Assembly (NCBI GenBank): GCA_022571985.1
Contig: JACZWU010000003.1
Coordinates: forward strand, 124,001-188,000
Length of the DNA: 64,000 bases
From: Candidatus Zixiibacteriota bacterium
GTDB lineage: Bacteria > Zixibacteria > MSB-5A5 > GN15 > FEB-12
Direction: 5' to 3'
Shown here piece by piece: positions 16,517 through 26,900 of the stretch; position 1 is the first letter of the stretch, and each line of letters begins with the position of its first letter. The notes beneath the pieces were generated by a model. It was not told the origin of the DNA and did not search any database. It was given only the letters and a program-made list of their open reading frames with translations. A program made the translations under genes and the position numbers.

Positions 16517-17428
16517 TTAATCAGCCTCTGGCGCCGTATGCCAGCGGTTGTGCATCCAGATCCATTGTTCACGGTATTGGTCGATTAGTTCTTCGAGGAC
16601 GTGGTGGCAGTCCAGGGTCGTCCGGACAATATCAACTTTTGAGCCTCCCTTATAAGTATATGTTATCGGAATCTCGGGTTTGATAATTACCTGATACCTG
16701 CCCAGATTAGTCCTGACACAGACCATAGGAATAAGAGCTGCGCCGGTCCTGGCGGCTATAATCGATTGTCCCGCAGGCACTTTGGAGAGGCGGCCGAATG
16801 TCGGCAGGAAAACAGACCTGAGCTTAGTAGAATCCAGATCGATCGCCGCTCCAATCGCCCCCCCGGCTCTCAGCCAGCTGATAATTTTTTGAGGCGGCTC
16901 AGTAGAATCAAAATTGACGATACCCATTTTCTGGCGTTTTTTTAGAAGCAGATTATTAAGTTTTGAGTCGGCCAGTTTTCTGCCGATTGCTCCTACTTTA
17001 TACCCAAGCTTAGCCAGATAAGCGGCCAGCAGCTCAAAATTCCCTAAATGCCCGGTAATCCCCAGCACTCCTTTGCCTCTATTGTAAGCACGGTCAAAAT
17101 ATCTGAGCCCACTACAATCTACAACTTTTAGAATTTCATCCGAATGCGAAGAGGAAAACCTCATCAGGTCGGCAATGTTTCTGCCGCTACTTATATAAAA
17201 TGTTCTGCCGATCGATATTTTTTCATTGGCGCTCAGAGAATTTTCGTAGGCAATAGAAAGATGTCTGAACATTCTTATCTGGTCGCGGGTAACAATTTTA
17301 TAAGCCAAAAGCCCCAGCCAGCTTCCGGCAAAAAGCGCCAGTGGCCGCGGCAGGTAATTAAACAAACGATCGAACATAACAGCAATGCTGTAAACTGATT
17401 TTCGTCGAAATTCTTGAGCAAGTTTCAT
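16517..17428 (-). CDS. Lipid A biosynthesis acyltransferase (LpxL/HtrB family)
   Basis: Inner-membrane acyltransferase of the LpxL/HtrB group, which adds secondary acyl chains to KDO-lipid A. A hydrophobic N-terminal helix (about residues 24-44) anchors it. The H-x4-D/E catalytic motif appears as ITGHLGNFELLAAYL near 124-138. Downstream strands RTGAALIPMVCVRTNLGRYQ and the terminal WIWMHNRW are characteristic of the family. At 303 aa it is close to E. coli LpxL (306). It lies between kdsD and lptC, consistent with lipid A work. Confidence 0.88.
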   Translation of the reverse strand: MKLAQEFRRKSVYSIAVMFDRLFNYLPRPLALFAGSWLGLLAYKIVTRDQIRMFRHLSIAYENSLSANEKISIGRTFYISSGRNIADLMRFSSSHSDEILKVVDCSGLRYFDRAYNRGKGVLGITGHLGNFELLAAYLAKLGYKVGAIGRKLADSKLNNLLLKKRQKMGIVNFDSTEPPQKIISWLRAGGAIGAAIDLDSTKLRSVFLPTFGRLSKVPAGQSIIAARTGAALIPMVCVRTNLGRYQVIIKPEIPITYTYKGGSKVDIVRTTLDCHHVLEELIDQYREQWIWMHNRWHTAPEAD

Positions 17429-17504
17429 CAGGCTCTTCTCACTCTATTTCATTGAAGTGCTATAACAAATAAATCAAAGAATTATTTGTCGGCCATGTGA
17501 ACAA

Positions 17505-18470
17505 TCAGACAAGTTTCGATTTGAGAATATCATGAAGGTGAATTATGCCGATTAGTTTTTGATTTTCGTCTACTGTCGGAAGTTGTGAAATCGAATGTTT
17601 TTCCATAATCGCCAGGCCGGCATCAAGCACCGCCGACTGCGCTATGGACTTCGGATTTTTTGTCATGACATCTTCGGCTTTATATCTAAACAGTTCCTGG
17701 TTCTGTTCTGCCAGCCTTCTTAAGTCGCCATCGGTAAAAATCCCGGCTATTTTATCTTTGTCATCTTTGATAACAACGCAACCCAAACGCTTGGACGTCA
17801 TCATAAGAATCATTTCTTTCATGGAAGCGTCTTTATTGACCAGCGGAATGTCATCGCCGGTGTGATGCAGCTCAGAGATAAGTTTGACCAGCCTCATGCC
17901 CAAAAATCCACCCGGGTGAAGAGCTGCAAAATCATCCGCTGTAAAATTTCTGGCTTTGAGCAAAGCAATTGCGATGGCGTCGCCCATTACCAGAGCCGCT
18001 GTAGAAGACGAGGTCGGCACCAGATTATTCGGGCAGGCTTCTTTGTCTACGGAACAGTCCAGTGGAATATCGGCGCGTTTATATAATTCTGAGTTTATCG
18101 TGCCACACAGTCCTATTATCGTTACCCCAAGTCTGCGGGCAGTTGCCAATAGCAATTCTATTTCGCCCATCTGTCCGGACTTGGAAATTAGTAACATAAC
18201 ATCGCTGGCGGCAATCAGCCCCAGGTCGCCGTGCATGGCATCGGCCGGATGTAAAAACGATGAAGGAATTCCGGTTGAATTAAATGTCGCACTGATTTTT
18301 TTTCCAATCAGTCCGGACTTGCCCATACCGGCCACCACCACCCGCCCCTGGCAGTTTAAGATTGTCTCGACCGCCCGGTTAAAATTTTGATCGAGTCTGT
18401 CGGCCAGCGCCGCTATGGCCTCTGCTTCTATAGAAATAACTTCTTTGGCCAGTTTGAGATAGTCTGTCAT
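17505..18470 (-). CDS. kdsD: Arabinose-5-phosphate isomerase
   Basis: Converts ribulose-5-phosphate to arabinose-5-phosphate, the first step to KDO. The N-terminal SIS sugar-isomerase domain has GMGKSGLIGKKISATFNSTG (about 49-68) and HPADAMHGDLGLI; two CBS domains follow (about 205-260 and 270-321, the latter with ISQLPTVDENQKLIGIIHLHD). Length 321 aa matches KdsD. The start overlaps the kdsC stop by 4 nt. The neighbouring kdsA and kdsC confirm the assignment over other SIS-CBS proteins. Confidence 0.95.
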   Translation of the reverse strand: MTDYLKLAKEVISIEAEAIAALADRLDQNFNRAVETILNCQGRVVVAGMGKSGLIGKKISATFNSTGIPSSFLHPADAMHGDLGLIAASDVMLLISKSGQMGEIELLLATARRLGVTIIGLCGTINSELYKRADIPLDCSVDKEACPNNLVPTSSSTAALVMGDAIAIALLKARNFTADDFAALHPGGFLGMRLVKLISELHHTGDDIPLVNKDASMKEMILMMTSKRLGCVVIKDDKDKIAGIFTDGDLRRLAEQNQELFRYKAEDVMTKNPKSIAQSAVLDAGLAIMEKHSISQLPTVDENQKLIGIIHLHDILKSKLV

Positions 18471-18997
18471 TGCAAAAATTCCTTAGGGTCTTTTTCTACT
18501 GCTTCGAAGTAATATTCCAGAACTTCCCGCACGGCGCCATTTCCTCCGCTCTTGCTTGTTACGAAATCAGCGCTGTCTATTAACTCTGCAGCCGAATCCG
18601 CTACGGCTATGCCCAGGCCTGCTTTTTTTACCAGGCTGACATCCAAAATTTCGTTGCCGACAAAAGCTATTTGATCGTAGCCTAAGTCGAGTTTCTGCAG
18701 CAGCGGTTTGACCATTTGAACTTTTTCTTTATACTCCTGCAAAACATGCTTGACGCCAAGGTCTTTCATTCTTGATTCGGTGGCTTTTGAATAACGACTT
18801 GAGACAATAGCAATCTCCAGTCCGGCCCGCATGGCCAGCACCATAAAAAGACCGTCAGAGATATTAAACTTTTTTAGTTCAAAGTTGTCCGGCCCAATAT
18901 AGATGCTGTCATCGGTCAGTACACCGTCAACATCGAGAGCTAACAACTTTATTTCTTTTAGTTTTGCTTTTAGTTCTGTCGCTGAAAGTTTTGGCAT
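18467..18997 (-). CDS. kdsC: KDO-8-phosphate phosphatase
   Basis: HAD-superfamily phosphatase that releases KDO. The nucleophile motif is LLALDVDGVLTDDSIYIG (about residues 18-35); motif II Ser is in IVSSRYSKATESRMKDLGV; motif IV is IAFVGNEILDVSLVKKAG, where an Asn-Glu replaces the common Asn-Asp. It is a tetrameric C0-type protein of 176 aa, the usual size. It starts 5 nt after kdsA and overlaps kdsD by 4 nt. Confidence 0.93.
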   Translation of the reverse strand: MPKLSATELKAKLKEIKLLALDVDGVLTDDSIYIGPDNFELKKFNISDGLFMVLAMRAGLEIAIVSSRYSKATESRMKDLGVKHVLQEYKEKVQMVKPLLQKLDLGYDQIAFVGNEILDVSLVKKAGLGIAVADSAAELIDSADFVTSKSGGNGAVREVLEYYFEAVEKDPKEFLQ

Positions 18998-19002
18998 AAT
19001 TG

Positions 19003-19821
19003 TTAAATTGAAACTGCTCCTCTCACTTTCATAACCGCCAGCAAGAGCGATTCAATTTTATCCAGAGGCAGCATGGCGCCGGAATCCGAAAGAGCCTCTT
19101 TCGGGTTAGGGTGCGTCTCCACAAATAAGCCGTCAATGCCCACCGCTGCCGCTGCTTTGGCCAGAGCTTCTGCAAATTCTGGCTGACCGGTCGAGGTGCT
19201 GCCGCTGCCGCCGGGAAGCTGCAGAGAATGAGTAGCGTCAAAGACAACCGGCAGGCCGGTCTCTTTCATTATCAGAAGTGAGCGAAAATCCACGACCAGG
19301 TTATGATAACCGAAGGTGGTGCCGCGCTCGGTCAGCATCACTTTTTTCGAATTTGCTTTTTGGGCGATATGTCTCATGTCTTCGGGTGCTAAGAACTGTC
19401 CCTTTTTAATATTGACCCATTTGCCGCTGGCGGCGGCCTGTCGGACCAGTTCTGTCTGCCGGCTCAAAAAAGCCGGAATCTGCAAAATGTCGGCAACTTG
19501 CGCGGCTGCAGAGATCTCGGCGGTCTCGTGAATATCAGTCAATATGGGTAGTTGAAATTTTTCGCGGATTGTGCTTAAGATTTTTAAGCCTTCATCTATG
19601 CCGGGCCCGGAATATGATTTTCCGGAAAGCCGGTTGGCTTTGCTGTAAGAAGATTTGAAAACCAGCGGGATTTTGAGTCTGTCTGCGATTTCGGCCAGCT
19701 TTTCGGCAACTCGCAGACACAGCTCTTCGGATTCTGCGACACAGGGGCCGGCGATGACAAAAAACTGGCCCTGTTCGATTTTGGCTATAGTCTTCTCTGG
19801 CATCTGGCAAATATAGTGCAA
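19003..19821 (-). CDS. kdsA: KDO-8-phosphate synthase
   Basis: Condenses phosphoenolpyruvate with arabinose-5-phosphate. The aldolase-type barrel shows FFVIAGPCVAESEELCLRVA (residues 16-35), FKSSYSKANRLSGKSYSGPG, the ILTDIHE strand and VVFDATHSLQLPGGSGSTSTG. The Cys in IAGPCVAES and the overall pattern are compatible with a metal-dependent form, but this cannot be settled by eye. Length 272 aa is normal. It is the first gene of the kdsA-kdsC-kdsD-acyltransferase-lptC run; kdsB is not in the window. Confidence 0.95.
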   Translation of the reverse strand: MHYICQMPEKTIAKIEQGQFFVIAGPCVAESEELCLRVAEKLAEIADRLKIPLVFKSSYSKANRLSGKSYSGPGIDEGLKILSTIREKFQLPILTDIHETAEISAAAQVADILQIPAFLSRQTELVRQAAASGKWVNIKKGQFLAPEDMRHIAQKANSKKVMLTERGTTFGYHNLVVDFRSLLIMKETGLPVVFDATHSLQLPGGSGSTSTGQPEFAEALAKAAAAVGIDGLFVETHPNPKEALSDSGAMLPLDKIESLLLAVMKVRGAVSI

Positions 19822-19860
19822 GATTCGGTAAAAATCAGTCTTTATCGAAAAGCTGTAAAT

Positions 19861-20223
19861 TTACGGTATAATCTGGCGGAAATACCAGACGACTTCGTCT
19901 CCCGGGCCGATTTTTTTCAGATTTGAAGCCATAGCGCCCATAGTATCATTTACCGAATAAACCCAGAAATAGCCGTCAAACTGGTCAACAGAATTTATCG
20001 AAGCTACGAAATACCCCTGTGCTGTCTTATCGTATTCTACCGGGCCCTGGGCTACTGTCAGGTCAAATACGGTTGTGGAATCCTCGGCAGTCAGCTTTAG
20101 AGTCAGGCTGTCTTTAGGAGCGGCTGCATCGGAGCCGGAATCTTTTTCTTTTTTGCCACCGCAGGAGGCGATCAGCATAATAGCCAAAAGCAGACCAAAA
20201 CTCGCCAGTAAAATCTTTTTCAT
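19861..20223 (-). CDS. Lipoprotein with DUF4430-like domain
   Basis: A 120-aa lipoprotein: residues 1-20 end in IASCG with the lipid Cys at 21, followed by a charged linker. The body has the look of DUF4430 (transcobalamin C-terminal-like): a strand LTAEDSTTVFDLTV, the YFWVYSVNDTMGAMASN segment with its usual aromatic-VN, and the closing GPGDEVVWYF. Such domains bind ligands in other proteins, but the ligand here is unknown. It lies 38 nt downstream of kdsA's start side and may have its own promoter. Confidence 0.7.
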   Translation of the reverse strand: MKKILLASFGLLLAIMLIASCGGKKEKDSGSDAAAPKDSLTLKLTAEDSTTVFDLTVAQGPVEYDKTAQGYFVASINSVDQFDGYFWVYSVNDTMGAMASNLKKIGPGDEVVWYFRQIIP

Positions 20224-20396
20224 TCTTAGCAGACCCTTCTAATAATAAACGCGAACAGTCGCGCAAAATTTTCTAATTCCCAAGTCAGCTATATTTATGG
20301 CGGTTTGTCAATCTTTTCTTGCCGTCTTTTTTAAGTTGCCCGAAAGCTTTAAGCAAATGATTTTTGTTCCAGAGTAGTTATGGGAAAGCTAAGTAT

Positions 20397-21290
20397 ATGA
20401 AATACGGCAAAATAATTGAAGATTCTTTCGGGCTGGGCTGGAAATATAAGTCGCTCTGGTTTTTTGGCTTGTTTGCAGGTTCGTTCGCGGAATTTAATTT
20501 CAATTACAAAACAGAGCAGCAATTGGACATCGACTCGATAGAATTTGAATCTTTCGAGCAGCTGTTTGCCTTTTTCTCTGAGTATTTGGCGCCAATTTTA
20601 CTTCCTGTCATATTTCTGACACTTGTACTTTCTGCAATGCGCATCATTTGTTCCCCCGCACTGATTGATGGAGTTAACAAAATCACGCGTGGCGGAACTT
20701 ACAAATTCTGGGGTTCTTATTCACGAGGGTTAGATTTTTTCTGGAGATATCTGGGACTTAACGTTTTGTTTGCTGCGGTCATGGTAGGCATGATCATAAT
20801 CTTATTTGGGATTGCTGTTATGATTCACTGGCTCATGATTTTTTTGATGTTCCCGGTTATTATGATCTTTGGTTTTGTCGGCAGCACAGTTTTTGGACTG
20901 GCCGAGAGATCTCTGGTAGTTCGTGATAATTCTATCGGTGATGCGCTGGAAGAAGGCTGGGTTCTTTTTAAGAATAACATCGGCAAGTGCATAGTAATAA
21001 TGCTGATAGTATTCGGTCTGGCTATGGGCCTGGCGATTGTTCTGTCGCTTCTGGGATTAATGTTTTATTTTCCTATTAATTTTATCGTAGGCGGCATTAC
21101 TGAAAATATCGCACTTACTTTTGTACTTGCTTTTATTTTGGGACTACCGGTTTCTGTTTTTCTGGGTGGCTTTGCAGGCACATTTTTCCACTCACTTTAT
21201 ACTTTGTTTTATTTCGGACTGGTTGACCCCTCAACTCCCTATGCCGATCAACCTCCAGCAGCACCAGCACCGACTCCGACACAACCATAA
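20397..21290 (+). CDS. Multi-pass membrane protein with Pro/Ala tail
   Basis: A predicted inner-membrane protein with about six hydrophobic segments. The N-terminus (KYGKIIEDSFGLGWKYKSLW) and the segment VVRDNSIGDALEEGWVLFKNN resemble DUF7544/glycerophosphodiester-phosphodiesterase membrane-domain proteins found in many Gram-negatives and archaea; function is unknown. The ATG at 20397 is preferred over an in-frame TTG at 20364 because GGGAAAG lies at a usable distance and the conserved start follows it. The C-terminal 15 residues are Pro/Ala/Thr-rich. It is followed 41 nt later by the PDZ protein. Confidence 0.65.
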   Translation: MKYGKIIEDSFGLGWKYKSLWFFGLFAGSFAEFNFNYKTEQQLDIDSIEFESFEQLFAFFSEYLAPILLPVIFLTLVLSAMRIICSPALIDGVNKITRGGTYKFWGSYSRGLDFFWRYLGLNVLFAAVMVGMIIILFGIAVMIHWLMIFLMFPVIMIFGFVGSTVFGLAERSLVVRDNSIGDALEEGWVLFKNNIGKCIVIMLIVFGLAMGLAIVLSLLGLMFYFPINFIVGGITENIALTFVLAFILGLPVSVFLGGFAGTFFHSLYTLFYFGLVDPSTPYADQPPAAPAPTPTQP

Positions 21291-21331
21291 GGTCTTAAGT
21301 GTATAAGATTAAAAGGGGTAATTGTTAAAAT

Positions 21332-22519
21332 ATGAAAAAGATTTTTGCTGTCTGCTTGTTGATTTTACTGGCTGCCTGTGCTGTAAGCGCTCAGCAGACC
21401 TACTACTCACTTTTTAGCTATGATAGTTTTGTGCCGGCAGTATCGATTAACGATCGCGCTGTGGGATTACAAAGTTCGCTCTATCCGGAGATGTACAAAA
21501 ACCGTTCGGCTGAACGGGATATCCGCTGGGTCACAGAAAATGACAGCAGCCTGATTGCCTTCTGGCAGCAGACGGGTGACACTATTCTGCATATTATAAC
21601 CGAGCTTTCCGGTTTTGAATGGGTCGAAGCTGAGTTTGAAATTTATTTTATCAGGCACTACCCCACGCCCGGTTCCGGCAACCCCATGATTCTGGCACTT
21701 GATGGTGTCGGTTTTTCTCCGATGATTGAAGCTGTTCCCGATGATGTCCGCTGGTATTTGAATCTTACATTTCAGTTATCGCGCCGGCTTTTGTCTCAAG
21801 CAGAGCGCTCCGAAGACGCCCTGAGTTACGCCATATCGCGTCACCCTCTGATGCGCCCCACCGCATACCGCCGTGATAATCTGGCTATGCTTTTGGCGCT
21901 GACTACCTGCCAGAATATTTTCGGCTATGATTCGGCCAACACAGCTTATGAATCGATATACTGGAGTCGTCATTTTAAGGGCAAAGAGACATTTGAACGG
22001 TTTTTCAGAAACAAATGGATACTGTCGCCCTCGAGAACTTTGGCCGATAGAATTCTGGATGAACCGCTTAACTCAAATATAGTCAACGCCACCCGTCCGC
22101 CGCGGGTGAGACGGCCAAAACCAAAGCAGCAGACGCCTTCAGCTATTGCCGGAATCTCTGCCACCGGCCGCCTTGGCTTTTCTATGAAATACAACCAACT
22201 TGGTCAGCTTGTTGTCGATACGCTGGATATTTTCCGTCTGGGCTACGCTAACGGACTTCGCTCAGGCGACAGGATACGAAGAGTCGAAGGTAAGATCATA
22301 AAATCGTTTCGAGATTTAGTCGGCAAGCTCTTAGCTGGACTCGAACAGGGTGGTGCTGAGATCGAAATTACCCGCGCTGGTGAGTCAATGTTTTTAGTGT
22401 TCCAGCCGATGCTGCTGCCGGAGTTTGAGGAAGATTATTACGAAGAAGACCCGGAGCTTGACTCCCTGCTATTTCCGGACGAAGACTTTTCTGAAGAAGA
22501 CGATTATGATGATGAGTGA
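21332..22519 (+). CDS. Secreted PDZ-domain protein with acidic tail
   Basis: A 395-aa exported protein: the signal peptide is residues 1-20 (ending VSAQ). The first 270 residues contain no motif I can name; a His-rich helix-like stretch (AISRHPLMRP) and two aromatic segments suggest a peptidase-like or scaffolding domain, but no HExxH is present. Residues 280-365 form a PDZ domain (LGYANGLRSGDRIRRVEGK carries the usual GLxxGDxI). The last 40 residues are almost all Asp/Glu/Tyr. It probably acts in the periplasm; no protease site is seen. Confidence 0.65.
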   Translation: MKKIFAVCLLILLAACAVSAQQTYYSLFSYDSFVPAVSINDRAVGLQSSLYPEMYKNRSAERDIRWVTENDSSLIAFWQQTGDTILHIITELSGFEWVEAEFEIYFIRHYPTPGSGNPMILALDGVGFSPMIEAVPDDVRWYLNLTFQLSRRLLSQAERSEDALSYAISRHPLMRPTAYRRDNLAMLLALTTCQNIFGYDSANTAYESIYWSRHFKGKETFERFFRNKWILSPSRTLADRILDEPLNSNIVNATRPPRVRRPKPKQQTPSAIAGISATGRLGFSMKYNQLGQLVVDTLDIFRLGYANGLRSGDRIRRVEGKIIKSFRDLVGKLLAGLEQGGAEIEITRAGESMFLVFQPMLLPEFEEDYYEEDPELDSLLFPDEDFSEEDDYDDE

Positions 22520-22529
22520 GGGGAGTCGT

Positions 22530-22830
22530 GGTGTCAGATTGCGTCATTCCACGCTTGTCGTGGAATCCAGCCGGTAATACAAACAACTCAGTCAAAAGTA
22601 TTGTCTCTAACGAATGACCGTCCCATAGCTGTGCATTTCGTGTTGAGCTATACTAACAACTGACGACAGACCCTTCGACAGGCTCAGGGTGACTGTCGCA
22701 GCAAGCGGGTCGAATCATCGACGCCCACTCTCCTGTTTCCTGCCCACCTTTCGACTAGTCTCAGAACAAGCGCAGGAATGATAAAAGGGGAGGAATTCGC
22801 AAACTCCCTCCATTTACGCATCAGCATGAA
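22530..22830. repeat. Intergenic palindromic repeats
   Basis: A 325-base gap without a gene. A TTCCACG-loop-CGTGGAA hairpin lies at about 22546-22564. A CCCTTCGACAGGCTCAGGG palindrome at 22671-22689 is flanked by GACAG and CTGTC arms, so again one palindrome sits in the loop of another, as in the island at 6.4-7.5 kb. Confidence 0.75.
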
Positions 22831-22844
22831 ACAGGCTACGCCTG

Positions 22845-23660
22845 CTAATAACTCCTGAACTGATAGCCATCTGAAGTTATGATATTTACTTTTACCAAAT
22901 TGCCCGACTGATTTTCATACGCCTGCACTAGATTGCTTAAAGCTGTGGTGTCGCCGGTGTAATTGTAGATGTACGAAAACAGAGAATCTGTGCCTATTGA
23001 TGGACCAAGGCCCAAAATAGAATCAATCGCATTTGTACTGTCTATAAAGAAATAACCATAGTGACCCGTTGAAAGCGTGTCCGGAGTAGCGCCCAAACTT
23101 TCCAGCGAATCAAAAAATGTCAGGGCGCTGTCTCTTAAGACCGGGTCGTTATAGCCGGCCTCGCCCCAGATAGTATTTGCTGGCACTCTGTACAAAATAG
23201 AACGGACAATGTTCGTCCAGGTGCTGTCGCCGTTCAAAATTTGGATAGTTGAATCGGTTAGTATCAGCTGGGCCGAAACTGTCACTCTGTCGACCGTGAT
23301 AGAAAAATCGTAGCTGATATTGACTAAGGCACCCAGAATGACTATAGCCGCAGCAGGCGCAAAACCATCCAGACAAAATGTGAGGTCGGAAATTCTCGTA
23401 AAAGTCAGAGCCAGCGTATTGGAGGTTGTACTTAGATCATATTCTATGAGAAAATTGGCGCAAGGGAAAATTGAATCGGTAACGCAGCGGAGCTGCACAC
23501 TGCGTAGGCCGTTGTCTAAGTTTTCAAAAATCTCGATGTTGATGACGGTGTTGATGCTGTCAATTTCGGGGCCGATTATGACTTCTTTGGTGTTATCGCA
23601 GCCGAGCGACACGATAATCCAGAGTGACAAAAGCACAAACAATATTATGATTCTTCGCAT
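22845..23660 (-). CDS. Hypothetical lipoprotein
   Basis: A 271-aa protein beginning with a hydrophobic signal and a likely lipobox (IVSLGC, Cys21), so it is probably a lipoprotein. The remainder is beta-rich with many Asp/Ser/Thr residues and a central hydrophobic strand-turn-strand (AAAIVILGALVNISYDFSI). It lacks cysteines after the lipid Cys apart from three and shows no motif I recognise. It is bracketed by repeats on both sides and has no same-strand neighbour close by. Confidence 0.6.
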   Translation of the reverse strand: MRRIIILFVLLSLWIIVSLGCDNTKEVIIGPEIDSINTVINIEIFENLDNGLRSVQLRCVTDSIFPCANFLIEYDLSTTSNTLALTFTRISDLTFCLDGFAPAAAIVILGALVNISYDFSITVDRVTVSAQLILTDSTIQILNGDSTWTNIVRSILYRVPANTIWGEAGYNDPVLRDSALTFFDSLESLGATPDTLSTGHYGYFFIDSTNAIDSILGLGPSIGTDSLFSYIYNYTGDTTALSNLVQAYENQSGNLVKVNIITSDGYQFRSY

Positions 23661-23734
23661 TTATAAACCCAGTATTTCTTTCTGTTTATAGTCTCAAACA
23701 TAGGATTTTGCGCCGTCAAAAACAAGAATTCCCT

Positions 23735-23835
23735 GTCATTGCGAGGAGCGAAGCGACGAAGCAATCTCATATCATTCAGCGGTGAGAATGCCACGTTACC
23801 GCCCAGGCGGCAACTCGCAATAACGTTTCCAGGCA
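23735..23835. repeat. Interspersed repeat between two genes
   Basis: A unit beginning CTGTCATTGCGAGGAGCGAA and continuing GCGACGAAGCAATC matches, from memory, a widespread intergenic repeat type, ending in an inverted CTCGCAATAACG. It lies upstream of the M16 gene and contains no reading frame of note. Confidence 0.65.
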
Positions 23836-23980
23836 GGAGCTAAAACAAGAAAAACTTTTCGATCTTCCCCTCGTATAAGTACCGAAATAGCTGTTGGCTG
23901 GCCTGTCTTTTGGCCTTATTATAGACAAATATTACAGATATCTTATGTCCAAACTCTTGCTCAAAATAAGGACGAATAAA

Positions 23981-26900
23981 ATGACCAAAATGTTAAAAGT
24001 TCTGCTTGCTTTATTCCTGACGTTTGTCTTAGTCACGCCGGCCTTCTCACAAATTTCTCTGAATGATTTAACTGAAGATCAAAAGATCGCCTCGTTTGAG
24101 ACCGAAGCGGTATATATAAATCAAGATGGCAAACGTATCGGCGCGCGGTTCCGTCATATTCCCAGTCAGTTCGTGCTGGATATTTTGCGGATTCAGTCTT
24201 TGCCGCAGGCCCTTATGTGGGTCAATACACCGCCGCCGACCGACCAGGGAGAGCCTCATACGCTGGAGCATTTATTGTTGGGAAAAGGTACCAAAGGCCG
24301 CTATGTGGCCAGCCTTGAGGACATGTCGCTGGGCAGCAGCTCGGCCTTTACTCAGCAGATTCGTACCTGTTATCATTTTAATACTTCTGCCGGCAGCGAA
24401 ACTTTTTTCAATCTGTTTGAAGCCAAGCTCGACGCCATGATTCATCCAAATTATTCCGATGAAGAAATCCGCCGCGAAGTTCGCAATATGGGCGTTGCCG
24501 TAAATAACGAGGACGGTTCAAAATACTTAGAAGAAAAAGGGACTGTCTATAACGAAATGGTCAGTTCGTTTGAGCGGCCCTGGGGAAATCTTTATTTCAA
24601 TCTTTTGAAAAATGTCTATGGCGACGGTCATCCGCTGTCTTTTTCAGCCGGCGGGCTGCCAGCTGCAATCCGCACCATGCAGCCCGAAGATATCAGAAAT
24701 TTTAGAGAAAGATATTACCATCTGAATAATATGGGTGCGGTTCTGTCTATCGGTGATGAAATCTCACTTGCTGATTGTCTGAAGAGCCTTTCTCAAATTT
24801 TTGATAGAATTGAACCAAATTCAAAAGCGGGCGTTGATCCGGCCGAGTTTGCCGCAGGCCTGCCCCAGGCGTCACCAGCAGAACAGGGAAAAATAGCAAC
24901 GGTAGGCTTTCCGCATTCAAACGAGAATGAACCGGGACTGTTAGTTTATGCCTGGCCGCCCGAAAGAGATTTGAGCCTCAACGAATACCTTTTGTTTAAT
25001 CTCTTCGTTGAAAATCTTGCCTCGGGGCAGACCTCAAATTTGTACAAGCGCTTTATTGATTCGCAAGAGCGGCTGCTGGATATCGGGGCCAGTTCGTCGT
25101 TCGGCTGGATTTCTGACCATCCGGGGCAGGCGCTGTTTATCGGGTTTCGTAATGTCAGCCGTGATGCTACCGGCGAAAAGATGATTGACTCGGTGCGCTC
25201 AGTTATTATAAGAGAGATAGAAATGATTTCATCGTTTGCGGATAACTCTCCTGAACTGTTTGAGTTCAACGAGCGCCTGCGGTCTCTCTCGATCAATAAC
25301 AAAAGAGAAATAAAAGAGTTTCTTAATTCACCCCCCCGCTTTGGCTATCGCGGAACCGGCTCAAGGTGGTTCGATCATCTGCAGCTGCTAAAAAATGAAA
25401 AAGGATTTGAGCGCGATGTTTCCGGCCAAGCTGCTTTTGCATTTGTTGAGCAGATGCTTGACTCTAAAGAGAATTTCTGGCACAAGCATATTACGAATTG
25501 GAAACTTCTGAGCACGATTCCTTTTGGAGTAGCCACCCATCCTGACCCCGAACTGTTAACCAGAAGCAACAACTCTCGTGCAAAAAGAATAGATGATTAC
25601 GTAGCGGAGCTTCAAGCAAAGTACAAATCAGACAGCAGGGAAGCCGCCATCGCAATCTACGAAAAAGAATATGCCAAGAATACTGAGATTATAGACGCCG
25701 AGGCTGCCACCATCGAGATGCCCCCGTTTGTAGAAAACCCGCCGCTGACGCTTGACGACCAGCTAAATTATTCGGTCGAGAAACTTCCGGGCGGAGGCGA
25801 CTGTGTTTATTCCCGTTTTGATAATATTTCAAGTACAACCGTTGGACTTGTTTTCGATTTATACTCGGTGCCGGAATCACTGCTGGTCTTTCTGCCGGTA
25901 TTACCGACTGTCATGACCCAGATTGGCGTTATCAAAGACGGGCAGCCGATTTCGTTTGATGAAATGAATCAGGCTATAAAAAGAGACATTCTGGGACTTA
26001 ACGCTTACTTTTCTACCGGAAACCGCACCGAGCGCGTTGGTCTGACTGTAGAAGCAGCTGGCGGCGACAAAACTGAAACCAAAAAAGCTCTTGACTGGCT
26101 CAGCACAGCTTTGTTTTCTCCGAACTTAGGCGAAGCTAATCTGCCTCGAATCAGAGATGCAGTAGATTTGAAACTTAAGTCTTTGCGCAATCGCATGCGC
26201 GGCTCTGAAGAAAGCTGGGTAAATGAACCGATGTACGGCTACTGGCGACAGCACAATCAGCTCTTTTTGAGTGCCCGCTGCTTTTTGACACAGGCGCATC
26301 TGGTTCATCGTCTGCGCTGGATGTTAAAATCTGCCGGCGACCCGGATCAGTTTATTTTCTTTGAAAAGTTTATGGGTCTTTTGTCGAACGAACTTGCACG
26401 TTTAAACCGAGAGCAGGTTCAGACGCTTCTTGCTGCGCTTTCTTCGAGTGACAACGAAACCCAACCTATGCAGCCTCTGGTACTAATGCTCAACCCTGCT
26501 CCCGAAGATGCCAGGCAGCTGCTGGCGGATGCTTTCGGAGATTTAACTCAAAGCCTTTCTGATATCCCCGACAACAGTTTGTCAAAAGATTTAGTTTATC
26601 TTTGCAGTCAGATAACTGCTGATCTGAAGAAAGCGCCGGCCGATGTGCTTGGTTCTTTGAATCACCTGCTCGAAATAATCAGGCATCAGGATAACGTTCG
26701 CGCCTACATTGTATCAAATGAAGAAAATAAAAAAATAGCAATGCGTAAACTAACCGGCATTGTCAGCAGACTTGCTGACGGAGAGGCCGAGAGATACGAC
26801 TATAATAGTTCGCCGCTCATTAATCAACGGCTGTCTGAACGGACGCCTTTGTCGTCAAAGCCGGTCTGTATCGGACTGGTCAATGAAAACACCCGTTCAG

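Noticed and set aside
20364-20396. TTG as start of the membrane protein gene
   Set aside because: No ribosome site precedes it; the ATG at 20397 has a better context and begins the conserved start.
22640-22760. Possible tRNA from a GGGTCGAATC-like stretch
   Set aside because: No cloverleaf could be drawn; the stretch is part of a palindromic repeat.
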